This document shows, one piece after another, positions 13,699 to 24,835 of a DNA stretch of 64,000 bases. The stretch covers positions 5,952,001 through 6,016,000 of the forward strand of contig OZ020485.1 in assembly GCA_963971405.1 (NCBI GenBank), given 5' to 3'. The stretch is from Psococerastis gibbosa. Taxonomy: Eukaryota; Arthropoda; Insecta; Psocodea; Psocidae. Position 1 is the stretch's first letter. Each line of letters starts with the position of its first letter. The notes below the pieces were generated by a model that was given only the letters and a program-made list of their open reading frames with translations, was not told the DNA's origin and did no database searches. The position numbers were made by a program, and so were the translations under genes.

Positions 13699-14276
13699 TT
13701 AGTTTAATGCCAGTATTATATACCATATCATACTGTAAATCTGTAATATGCTTTCCGACAAAATGTCCCGCTCGCGCATACAGCCGATTCAGGTTCCTGG
13801 CGCCGGGCATCAGTGTGCACTGTGCTGCGATTCGCCCGTGAGACTGGACCTTTAACGGGACAATGTATGGTTCTCTACAGACTCAGCCACATCATTAACA
13901 ATAATATAAAATAATAGTAGGATTGTACAAGGAGCAGAAGTAAACCTGTGCAGGTTGGTAGAATAGAATGTAGATGATGACTTATGTAGCCTACGTCGGA
14001 TTCGGGGCGCCTCATTTTATAATAGCCGCCCTTTGGCGTTCAAGCCCACAAAAACTCAAAGGTCACGACTTATGATCGTGAAGGGTCAGCCGTGGACGGT
14101 GCCTGCTTTACGATCTGTGAGAAATTAAAATTTACAAGGGGTGGTCCTACTAAGGTCTTCAGTTCTCACCCTTCACAATGTGTACTTGTGTGCCCTACGG
14201 TAATAGAAATAACAGCATTAAAATTAATTGTCCACAACCATTTCATCGAAACTGTTGTTGTTGTTGTTGTTTCTAA

Positions 14277-14945
14277 TGCCTGCTTTCAGCATTTCTGCTT
14301 TAAGAGGACATGCTACGCAGAAAATGAGCACCCCAAAATTTGTTGTTTTTATGGACTTTTTATTTTTTATTTAATTACCAAAGCAAGCCATAAAAAAGAT
14401 TTGGCTCATGGAAGTTGTAGAAGCCTGCTTCATGCATCATGCAATAGGAAATATTAAATTTTTGGTACCTTAGTTCTTTCATAAATACCAGAACGGACTA
14501 AAATTATGTGTATTCTGGGATTTTTGGAAGAACTACAAAACCGAAAAGTAAAAAAAAAAAAAAAAGATTATATGATGCAAGAAGTAATCTTCTACAACTT
14601 TCATGAGCCAAGTCTTTAATGACTTGCTTTGTTAATTAAATAAAAAATAAAAAGTCCATAAAAACAACAAATTTTGGGGTGCTCATTTTCTACGTAGCAT
14701 GTCCTCTTAAGCAACCCTGTCAGCCTGGCGGGGGGAGTGAGTCTGTTTGTTAAGTTGAGGCACCCTAAGGGCACTCTTTCACCTCGGGGAAAGGGGAGTT
14801 GACTGACAGGGTGGACCTCCTGATTATAGTGGATTCCGAACCACTTGAGAAACATGGTAAAGTCACACGATTAAATCGGAGGTGACCAGGACTCGACTTA
14901 TACTGCCTAAGTGAGGTATCATGTCCCACCAGGTTCCCCTGCCAA
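14277..14945 (+). repeat. R2 repeat copy 2, interrupted by TTAA MITE
   Basis: CTGCTTTCAGCATTTCTGCT is joined across the MITE to AAGCAACCCTGTCAGCC, continuing to GGATTCCGAACCACTTGAG and ACCAGGACTCGACT. Confidence 0.7.
14304..14706. mobile_element. TTAA-flanked MITE copy A, 403 bp
   Basis: Ends GAGGACATGCTACG and CGTAGCATGTCCTC, with TTAA at 14300-14303 and 14707-14710. It interrupts an R2 repeat exactly at a TTAA. The long inverted arms reach past TTTGTTGTTTTTATGGAC. Confidence 0.85.
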
Positions 14946-15579
14946 CGCTGTGCCCACTACCAAGTTGCCGCAGTTTGAAACATGCTCTGCTCTAATGGAA
15001 TCAACATGGTAAGGCCGTTGGCTTCATCGAAACTACAATATACAATATGATTTCATCTTGTTTATACCGTGCTCTACACTACAAACATATTTAACCTTAT
15101 ATTAGTATTGTGTACAATAGAATAAAAAATTCAGAAGGTCCAAGAAATATAGGTAGAATCCAGCGGAGTAAGTTTCTTGATGGTTTATTTTCTTAACATC
15201 CACAACATTTGAATAATAAAGATCTCTAGATGCCGTAAATACAGACTCCCAAGTAAGATGGATGAATAAAACAAAAGAAGGAGCTAATTAAGCTTGTCTT
15301 ATTGTATGTACCCAAACAAGACATTTGCTGGAGAATCAGGTCATGCTATGCCACGAGATATTTCACATTCATTAAACCTTTTTGGCTTTACATTTTACTT
15401 TTCTCTTTGCAGTCTTCAGTCGTGTAATGAGCTACGTGAAATTTTACTGATGTTTTAAGATTTTGTAGAATATGCAAAATGGGTCGAATTGCAAAAAAAA
15501 AAAAATAATGTGGAAAACCACAAGACGGAAATCTATTTTTTCTTCCATTGGATTGAAATAGCTATGAAAAAAGGTTTAA

Positions 15580-15975
15580 GAGGACATGGTACGTAGAAAA
15601 TGAGCACCCCAAAATTTGTTGTTTTTATTGACTTTTTATTTTTTATTAAATTAACAAAGCAAGTCATTAAAAATTTGGCTCATGGAAGTTGTAGAAGACT
15701 GCTTCATGCATCATGCAATAGGAAATATTATATTTTTGGTACCTTAGTTCTTTCATAAATACCAGAACGGACTAAAATTATGTGTATTCTGGGATTTTTT
15801 GGAAGAACTACAGAACCGAAAAGTAAAAGTACCCGATTATATGATACACGAAGTAGTCTTCTACAACTTCCATGAGCCAAATCTTTAATGACTTGCTTTG
15901 TTAATTAAATAAAAAATAAAAAGTCCATAAAAACAACAAATTTTGGGGTGCTCATTTTCTACGTACCATGTCCTC
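15580..15975. mobile_element. TTAA-flanked MITE copy B, 396 bp
   Basis: Near-identical sister of the element at 14304, with TTAA at 15576-15579 and 15976-15979. The TTAA duplication is that of piggyBac-type elements, though the termini do not look like classic piggyBac ends. Confidence 0.85.
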
Positions 15976-16059
15976 TTAATTGCAAATAGGAAGTCTGTCG
16001 TGCCTATTGTTATAATAGAATATGTATGCCATATAGCAGGTATGATGGTAAACCAGACT

Positions 16060-16195
16060 ACGCGGGGGCTAGATACTTACAAAGGCTGTCAAGGAACATT
16101 AGAGGTGGAAGAAATGGCTGTTTTTAGTAGAAAACTAAAGAGACACCTTATAGAACAATGTTTGCATGTGGAGGACATGATGTGCAACTAGACAG
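16060..16195 (+). pseudogene. Possible LINE 3' end scrap
   Basis: RLSRNIRG shifts frame into FSRKLKRHLIEQCLHVEDMM, like the LP..IR....FK.KLK.HL ending of jockey-type elements. Confidence 0.35.
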
Positions 16196-16199
16196 CCGA

Positions 16200-17699
16200 T
16201 GGTCTTCTTATGATTCTCAGTGCAGATATTCTGAAACCACTACCTACAACTGAATATGCTAAGTGACTCCAATTTTTTTTTTTTTTAAAGGTAAACCATA
16301 TGACGAATATATATTTTTCTTCCATTGCATTGATATACTATTATTAGTTTAGGCTATTGGTTTTTAGCGTTTTATTTGTTATTGTGTTTTAGTTTGTATA
16401 ACGCCTATTGTTTTCATTGCTATGAATCAATACAGATATATCCTATTCTATTATCGGATTATTGAGTAGCCGACTACACTACAATAATGTTACTGTAAAG
16501 GCCACTAAAGTACAATACAATTTAAGTTACAATATTATGGTGAACTCCAGCTATGAGTTATAAATCTATGCGGTGGGAACGTGCCTAATTTTCCCGGGGT
16601 TTGCCGCACTCCGAAGCCTTTGTTCCAACGCCGCGCCTGGCAGGCCGAGTCGTGCCTAATTTTGGGGCCGTATCATTTCACCAAGCCTAGCTCACCCTCT
16701 CACTTGGACTTCCTGAGAACTCCTATAACGCGTCTGCTACTATGGTGTCCGATATCATGTGAAAATCATACCGGAAACGCCCTCAGGGTTACTCTAATGT
16801 CGGTTTGCGGAACATAAAATATCAAATTCTCTGACTTCCGTTGATTTTTCAATGCTGAAAAGTTTCATGGACAATGTCGAATTCGGAACTGTTCCCAACA
16901 TTATTTCAATGCTCAAAATCTTGAGAATCTATTAAAGGGTCAGGATGATTTTATTAGTTTCATTTGTCAAATTAATGGATCGACTAAACTGCTAAAGGAA
17001 GATATTCGCAGAATTCATATGCATGTACATAATTCAATCATCTCTCAATCATTACTGATTCTACCTAATAACAGAGCTGTGGGGCTATCTTATACTTCAT
17101 TCAAGAATCAAGTATTTCTCAGTGTGATGAAACTCATCGCAGCAAACAAAAATAACCGGTACGAGTGATACCAGACATATGGTTTCCTCAAAGAACTTCT
17201 AATATAATGCACTAGAAGAACCATTGGCGCTAGTGTATCATAGTCATTTGAAAACACAAATATCCGCCATATTTAGGCCTGCACAGCAGGGGGTATTATG
17301 TATTTTATTTAAAAATTAAGACAAAATGCCCTTTTTTGCCCTTATTATTGCCTATAATTTAATTTTGCATTTGCTACATTTGAAATTTCATAGGGTACAT
17401 TTACTCTTTTGAATGATTGAACTTATTTGATTCTATTGTTTCTTTTAAATCCACATAATTATCAGCTATTTTGGGAAAGCAAATTTTTCATAATAATTAA
17501 GTTAGACAGCCTAAATATTTAATAAAGACAATTTTTTTTTTATTTTTAAAAATCTTGGGTTAGGTACCACAAGAAAACTATTGAGTTTCATTTGGTGTGA
17601 AAGTTTGAGGCCTAAATATGGCGCTTTTCTATTAGTCTCCTGCTTCCGCAAGCAAATCACATGGAGGTGTAGGGGCTCGATTTTCCTGCTTATCGGTAC
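16200..17699. other. No gene seen
   Basis: AT-rich sequence without recognised motif. The frame at 16581-16817 is open but featureless. Confidence 0.45.
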
Positions 17700-18256
17700 C
17701 GAGATAGACATATTATAATGTGATGGTAAATAATTGTCCAGGGTTAAATTTAGGCTGCCTTTCCTTATCCCAAGGCACTGAATTGATCAATGGGACGATT
17801 GCTAAGTATAGAATGGGCAGACCAATATAATTCAATACAGTAATAATGGCAGGGTATGCAATGCATTGGACATCAATTATAAATATTTTTTTCAAACTAC
17901 AATTTTTTATTCAAAACCAAAACTTTGCTTGGGAAAGCAACCTGTTCTGTTTTGTTACTCTAATTAACACCTACTGTAAAACATACCTGAAGTTAGAAAG
18001 CATCGATATAGAAAGGCTCGGCAGAAAAATTATCTTTAAGTCATATCTCATGAAAATTTAATATTTTTTATTTTTTACCCCTAGAACTAAATTATCAAGA
18101 GGCAAGCGACCTATTGCCCTTTCTTTTAAAACATTAATAGCGACTACTACAATAGTACAATATACATGAATATTGTGTGAAATTAAAGGAAATCGCTGGA
18201 ACCATTTAAAAAAAAATAATAATAACCGTTTTTTTTAGTTTTTTGGGGGTGAAACT
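17700..18256 (+). repeat. R1 repeat copy 4 (diverged, partial)
   Basis: Shares the AATTGATCAATGGGACG, AAAGCAACCTGTTC and AAATCGCTGGA landmarks. More diverged than other copies, missing both ends. Confidence 0.65.
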
Positions 18257-18436
18257 GATATTGCTCATAAATTAAAATGAATTGTGTATTATTAAAGTTT
18301 ATATTTTTCAAGGGTGCTTCAAGGAGCCATTTTACCAATATTATATTGGCAATATAGGAAGGACCCTTGGAACAGAAAAATTAATTAATTAGCTCTCAAG
18401 CTGTGTTGTACTCAGCAGATTCAAAATACCTATACA

Positions 18437-19138
18437 CAGTGGCGGCTCGTGGTGTATCAAAATGGTGGGGCAACGAATTGTAATAAAGTAATAGCATATA
18501 ACTTACCACTACTTGAATATCAAATAGATTCTTCGGCATTTCGATGTGGCAAACAAGTCTATCACTTGCTGTTTACATTTTTGTAATATTTGTTTACATT
18601 ACCCTGCCTGGCCGTTGGGCAGAACCTGACTTCCCTAGTCAAAAATTCTTCTTTGAAAAATTTTATAATAATCATCACTCATGAAAAAATAGTGAAACTC
18701 TTCTCAAAAATAACTCTTATAATTATGATTTTAAAAAAATACCAATATTCAACGATATTATTAATACGAAACATTTAAAGTCATTTTTGGGGCGCTGCCC
18801 CGCTGCCCATGTATAAATGCATATGGCATGAATTGCATTGCAAGGTCCATAAGAGAAAAGTTGTGTACACCTTTTCAATGGTGCGGACGATCTTCTTAAC
18901 TTTTGCCTGACTCGGTTGCCATGGCGACCCGGGGCTAAATTGAAAATTGCCCCAAGTTGCCCAGAGCACGCACATAGCATAGCCGAATTGTAGCAGTTGC
19001 ATTTTTCTTCAGAATAGTATACTATTTTACTATTTTATTATTATTATTATTATTATTATTAAAAGGAAATTGCTTTGTTTGCCTGTAAAATTATGGGAGG
19101 GCTGTAGCCCCAGTGCCCTTATGGACGAGCCGCCACTG
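18437..19138. mobile_element. Non-autonomous hAT element, 702 bp, perfect 8-bp target duplication
   Basis: Termini CAGTGGCGGCTCGT and ACGAGCCGCCACTG are exact inverted repeats. Flanks are CCTATACA on both sides (18429-18436, 19139-19146). A TTA microsatellite lies inside (about 19035-19060). No transposase. Confidence 0.9.
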
Positions 19139-19308
19139 CCTATACAAGTACATTAGTACATACTATTTGTATATTATAATATTATATTATATTGATCCAG
19201 TAAAATACATTATATTGATACAATAAAATCATATACCGCATATATAACACAACAACGTACGACTGTACGAATATTACAGCAGTTTTGAAAACAGATGGCT
19301 AATTTTTA

Positions 19309-20070
19309 GCCGGGTTTACATGCTAAGATAAATCGTAACGATGTGAATGACAATTTATAGCTCTAATTTATCGAAAAAGTGGATACAGTTTACATGCTAC
19401 GATTTCTTGTCCAATATTCTTCGTCTTCACTTCACTTGGCCATCAGGTTTCGGCATGGAGGAAGTACTGTTGTGGTCGTTATATAACGTTTGTTTAGCGA
19501 AAAAAGCGAACAAGTCGCGAAGACCAAGAACAAAGTGGAGCCGCAAATGGTTGCTGCAGAAAAAGGGAATTTTCTCAAATAAAATTATTGCGAGAATTAC
19601 GAAAGGAACCCAATGACTGGTGGAATTACTTAAGAATCGGTTGTCAACGTCAAAAAATTGTCAACGAAACAACGAACTGTGCACAACCTCCGTGAACGGC
19701 CAATGCAAACTAAATCAAATTGTAGCGATAAATGGTTGCTACCTGTTTACACGTACCAACTTAACCAACTGGTTCCAACTTGTCGTTACGATTTGCATAA
19801 ATTGATGCTCGCCGGCATCAATCATCCAATCCAATTCCAATTAATCGTTACAATGACCTGTTCACACGCAACAATAAATCGTAACAATTCGATCGTTACG
19901 ACATGCTTAATGTCAAGTACAATACAGTGAGCCAAAATAAGCAAAATTAAGACACTCATATCATTTCAAGACATTTAAATAAAATAAAATAAGTATATAG
20001 CTATTTTTCGTATTCTTGTCGAATGAATTTTTTGTAATTTCTACAATTTATCGTAGCATGTAAGCCGGGT
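19309..20070. mobile_element. Degraded Harbinger element with TTTACATGCTA termini
   Basis: Inverted ends GCCGGGTTTACATGCTAAGA and its partner at 20041-20070 (TCGTAGCATGTAAGCCGGGT), 762 bp. Contains the transposase relic below. Confidence 0.55.
19455..19655 (+). pseudogene. Harbinger transposase N-terminal relic, frameshifted
   Basis: RRPRTKWSRKWLLQKKG in one frame continues as LLRELRKEPNDWWNYLRI in the next after a shift near 19582. This W...LL.ELR...D..NYLRM pattern starts many insect Harbinger transposases. It stops before the catalytic domain. Confidence 0.6.
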
Positions 20071-20320
20071 GTGTTATTCACCGCGCTGGTATAGGGTATA
20101 GCGCCCAAAGGTCTGGGTGCCTGTTTGTTAGCCATTCATGAAGGGAGACTTTGTTCCGGAAATTAAAGAACTACAGGTAGGAAGAAGACTGAGCCACCTT
20201 GTGGAATGTTGCAACACCCTCCTAAAATATTCAATTCATCACAAAAGCCCCTCTAGTATACACAAAGCACGAGCGTTCGTTACTCCCCTCTTCTTAAAGC
20301 ATTTCACAATGGACCTAGAA

Positions 20321-20514
20321 CAAGGGCGAATTTTGCCTCCAATTTAGGGAGGGGGGGGGGGGGTCAGCGGGCAGGTTCAGTGGATTATAACATTAAAAAG
20401 TATAATAATTTTTAATTCCCACTGTAAACCCATTGCTATCTAGTGTAAGTTAATTTATTGGGGGGGGGGGGGTCTGGACCCTCTGACCCCCCCCCCCCCT
20501 AAAATCCGCCCTTG
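20321..20514. mobile_element. Short hAT MITE with poly-G tracts
   Basis: Ends CAAGGGCGAATTTT and AAAATCCGCCCTTG; 8-bp flanks ACCTAGAA and ACTAAGAA match at six of eight. The body is largely G- and C-tracts. Confidence 0.7.
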
Positions 20515-21135
20515 ACTAAGAATAATTAGCCAATGGCCAACCCAACCCCATCAATCCAAGAAGCCCATCATACTAGTCGAATTATTTTGATTTGGCAGCC
20601 GTATTGATTACTTTTATTAAAAAGACATCAACAATAGTATAATTCATTCTAAATTGTAATTTGACAATTTAAAATATTTACATCCAACTCCGGGTTATTT
20701 TAAAATTTTGCGTTCCTGAGAGCGTGGAATACAAATGACTAGTTCTGTTTAGTTATCTTTCTATCGGCTATCAGCCTATATTTTTAGATACTTTCGGCAA
20801 ACTAAGTTATACGAAAGAAACATTTTTAGACACAGTACGCTTTAGGGGCATTAGAAACAAGCGCAGAGTGCAGTGATCTTCAAGTTTGCGGCTTCCCGCA
20901 TTTGTGGTTAAGGAGTTGAATGCCTCCAGTGTGTAATCAGACTTGATTCCTAGCAATCATTCAGGTTCAGTTTTCAAACCATAATTTTTAACTCGGGGTT
21001 TTCTAGCTCAACATTCCACATTTCATCATGTCAAAACTGGATACAAAGCTTCTTGAAATACAGTAAGTATGCCATGCAGAAAATACAAAAATACTACTTT
21101 ACATCTCGATACATATACATATACGACATGTGGAC

Positions 21136-21294
21136 CAAGGACGGATACAGTTGCCACCCCCCCCCCCCCCAAATTTGGTAAATCTATGTAAATTAATTTA
21201 TTACGCTCTGATTTAATCGATCTTACATATGTTTTTCCTATTTTGACCCACAACTACCCGCCCCCACCCCCCAAATGGGCTGGATCCGTCCCTG
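21136..21294. mobile_element. Short hAT MITE with poly-C tract
   Basis: Ends CAAGGACGGATACAG and CTGGATCCGTCCCTG, inverted copies of the GGACGGATCCAG end that also begins at 63952. Confidence 0.65.
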
Positions 21295-21464
21295 AAGTGG
21301 CATTCACTAACGCCAACTGGCCACTTCCTCGGGACTACCACACCAATCTTTTTTTGTACAAATCAAATTAAATAATTTTGGCCAATCTGTGTTGGAAACA
21401 GGTTACACATCATGATTCCCACTACCCATCAAAATGATCTGAATAATTTCTTCTGTTCATCCGG

Positions 21465-21565
21465 ATATTTTTGACAGCTCTACGATTGCTATTTCACGGC
21501 TCATGAGAAATTTAATTTTTACACTTATAAGGTTTTTCCCGCTCCGATTGTCTCTTACTGCGGAA
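21465..21565 (+). repeat. R3 short repeat
   Basis: GACAGCTCTACGATTG, TTTTTACACTTATAAGG and CTCCGATTGTCTCTTA. Shared with 28452-28530 and, partly, 52430-52500. Confidence 0.55.
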
Positions 21566-21605
21566 ACGCGTAAATGGAATGCTAGTAGGGGTTTTTATGT
21601 GAATA

Positions 21606-21837
21606 CCGTGGAACGGGGTCAATAGAAACACTGTGGTGAATAGAAACAAAACTTTTTTTTTTTAAAGGCTACATTATAATTATTTTTATTTTTTTATTGC
21701 TAACACTCCATACCACCAACTGAACTAAGTTTTGGTGGGAAGTTTTAAAAAATAATTATAATATAGCCTTTAAAAAAAAATAATAATTAAGTTTCGTTTC
21801 TATTCACCACGGTGTTTCTATTGATCCCGTTTCACGG
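21606..21837. mobile_element. Fold-back MITE, 232 bp, TA duplication
   Basis: Two arms of about 85 bp (CCGTGGAACGGGGTCAATAG and onward) are near-perfect inverted copies separated by ~60 bp, flanked by TA. Confidence 0.8.
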
Positions 21838-22297
21838 TAGGTCTTGGAACCCAACCCCCTGATAATACGATAGAATATTGCAGTCAGCAGTGGTTCCGCG
21901 ATGCTCTGGCATTCCGGCACATGTTCTAACTACTCCAAATCCAAGCGGCAATGAACAAGCCAATACATCTCTCTTGACACAGATATTTTCCATCTACCAT
22001 GTATCAACGCGTCATTGAGGCCACTACGAAAGAAATCAATACATGCATTAAGGTACAGTAGACCTTGCCAACCAATGGCTAAGCTAAGAATTTTTTGATT
22101 AGAACTACAAAAGTTGAGTTTATAATCTATATCGTATAATATATATATCTGTGTTTTTGTTTAATAGTTACTTTAACTATAACGACGCCGAGAATACCAC
22201 TGTATTTTAAAAATGACCAATATATATATGTATATATGACTTATGACACACGCTACAGCAGAGGTGGTCCCAGACCTCATAAAAGGGGGACGTACTT

Positions 22298-22745
22298 GTC
22301 AGTAGCGTAACGATAGGTTTTCGAAGGGGCGGTGTATAATTTGACGCCCCTCCACCCATTCTCATAAAAGTGTATAAAATGGGGAAAGTCGTTCTCATGG
22401 AAGTACGCAGCTTTTACATTAATGACCTTAGTGTCCTTTGCGCATGTGCCAGAGGGTTCGGAGGATATGAAGGGGGGCTCGGGGGTCTTCCCCGGGTAAT
22501 GTTTTTGAAAAATGGGGCTGAAATATTGGGGTTTTACGCATTTTCAGAGCAATAAGGGTTCTATATTACAGGGATTTAATAAAATTGTGCACTAGGGGGG
22601 CCCGGGGGTCTCCCCCGTTAGATTTTTTTTTTTAAAAATAGGGCTGAAATAGTGGGGTTTTACGCAATTTGAATGCAGTTGGATGTTAGAGGCAAAGAAT
22701 ATAACTGCCTTCCAAGGGGGGGGGGGGGGCAATTGCCCGCAGTGC
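22298..22745. mobile_element. Probable decayed hAT-like repeat
   Basis: Begins CAGTAGCGTAACG, a hAT-like end, followed by two internal near-repeats (GGGGCTGAAATATTGGGGTTTTACGC-like at ~22514 and ~22640) and G-runs. No matching right end or target duplication was found. Confidence 0.35.
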
Positions 22746-23985
22746 CGGTCGCTGCGTCCGCCTTTGCTACAGCATCTATTGTATATAATTTCGTATTTTT
22801 GGCACTATCAGCAATTTATGTAGACAAATCTTGTTTGTACCGAAAATGGTATGAAAATCAAACCAACGTATAAGACTCATCAAAATACGATACCGTATTA
22901 TTTAAGCTAAATTGTTTTTATCTCCGAGCACCCCCAAAATGTTTGTCAAGCCGGCGACAATGTAACCAACTGCCATAAGCAAGTCTCGGAAGTTGCTTCT
23001 ATGACACATACTACTATTGTCAAGTTGCAGCAACTGGTCTGCGTAACCTTGACCCTAGGCTCGGCAATGGAGCCTGCAGGCACCTCGGCAGACTGGTCGA
23101 AACGGAAAGTGGTTCCGCGGCTGTTGACCTTCTGATGTAACCATCTCCAGCACAAGACTCCGGCGAATCCAGCACCATCTATCTCTCTCAATGCATTGAC
23201 GGTTTCCAGTCAAGTACTGCGACTCTTCACTGGTTCCCATAGACGAGTTTTCCCACAACATTCAGTAAACTCCGCCGTATTGTCCCCGTACTCGTTCAAG
23301 CGTAGGTTCTTGATCGATACAAAGCAAGCCATACTCAAAGAATGGCCCATAAATACTTTCCCCGCGGAAAGCAGACGTAGTCAAGGAAGAAAAAGATAAA
23401 ACTAATTGAATTATATCGGTGCATAGTATTCTTTGGAACTGATTTCACGAGTTAGGAGCATTACAGCTGGTATACTGAGTGAAATTCAGCAGCATGTCAT
23501 GCTAAATGCGGTACAGCTACAGTGCTCATCTTAACACTATCAACAATAACAAAAGGATAGCCAAAGAATACCTTAAAGACATAGCACATTGAGCCAGTAC
23601 CGCACCTAGCGGAATAAAATAAATAAAACTCCTCCCCGGAAAACCAAACAGCTGATTACTGTGCAGGATCCCATACAAAATTTGGGAAATGGCAAACAGC
23701 AGATTATCTATAAGTCAACCTAATAAAATAGAAATAGACTCAACGCAGCAACAATAAAATTAGTTGATTAGTTATGGATTTGGTCCGTTCGGTTCGGATT
23801 TTCGGTTGGCCCGAACCGAGGACGGGACAGACAATAATAACAAACAATTGGACTGAACCGAGAGCCGGACGGACAATACTAACTAATAATTGGACCGAAC
23901 CAAACCAGATCGAAAAAAACAGCGGAAAGTCCAGTCCTCGGTTATCGGTCCACAGACCACAGTCTTCAGTCCCGGACCGTCCATT
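22746..23985. other. No gene seen; one local repeat
   Basis: Region 23765-23930 repeats CGGACGGACAATAATAAC/AATTGGACTGAACCG-like units, a local tandem-like structure. Other frames are featureless. Confidence 0.4.
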
Positions 23986-24835
23986 ATTGCTTTCCAATTT
24001 ATACGCAGTATAACGAAAGCTTTGTGATGGTCGAAATTTTCGATTCCGAAATTTCAACGGATTTACACGTTTTGAGGTCCCAGGAACCCAAAAAAGTGTT
24101 TTTTTTACGAAATGTCTGTCGCTCTGTATGTATGACTGTTTGTTCATCTATTTCCGGGCAAACTACTCGGTCGATTTAGATGGAATTTGGCAGACATGTA
24201 GGTTCACAAAAATCATGCCTCGGGACCATTTTTTTTAATTTGGGGCTAACTCAATTTTGGGGGGTTTTATTCTCAAAACTCTAAAAAAAACGTCTAAAAA
24301 TATTATTTCTCAAAAACGGCTCCAACGATTTCTTTTAAATTCACATATATTCTAGTCGTTATTAATGTCAACAAAATGCCATGGGTCGCTTGCCCCTTGA
24401 TAGTTTGCTTCTGGGGGTAAAAAAATAAAAATAACTGAATTTTCATGAAAAATGACTAAAAAATACTTTTTCTGTGGAACCTTTCTATCGATGATTTCTA
24501 CCTTCAGACACGTTTTAGTTGTTCAATAGAGTAACAAAACCAATTAGGTAGGTTGTTGTCCCAAAAAAATATTTTGTTCTGTGCAAAAAATTCTTTTTTG
24601 AAGAAATTATGGAAAATTCACTTTCCAATGCCTTGTCATTGTGACTACTGTTACAATGTATTGGTCTGTTCGTTCCAGAATATGTAATTGAGTTCAAAGG
24701 GGTTTTTAATATATTGAGGTGGACACCCCCCCCCCCTTCAAGGGACCCGAAATTTGACCATAGGGAAATTATTTACAATGAAATCACCTATTTTATAAAT
24801 TGGAAAACATGTTCGAGTAAACTCGGACCGGTTCT
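23986..24835 (-). repeat. R1 repeat copy 5 (full length)
   Basis: Reverse-oriented, from TTATTGCTTTCCAATTTATA to CGAGTAAACTCGGACCGGTTCT-type end. The ORFs here are incidental. Confidence 0.8.

Noticed and set aside
14616-14855. Open frames in and around the TTAA elements
   Set aside because: They are reads through inverted arms and R2 repeat, with no protein motif.
23740-24147. A 135-codon minus-strand open frame
   Set aside because: It runs from R1 antisense into a local tandem repeat. Low complexity and no family match.
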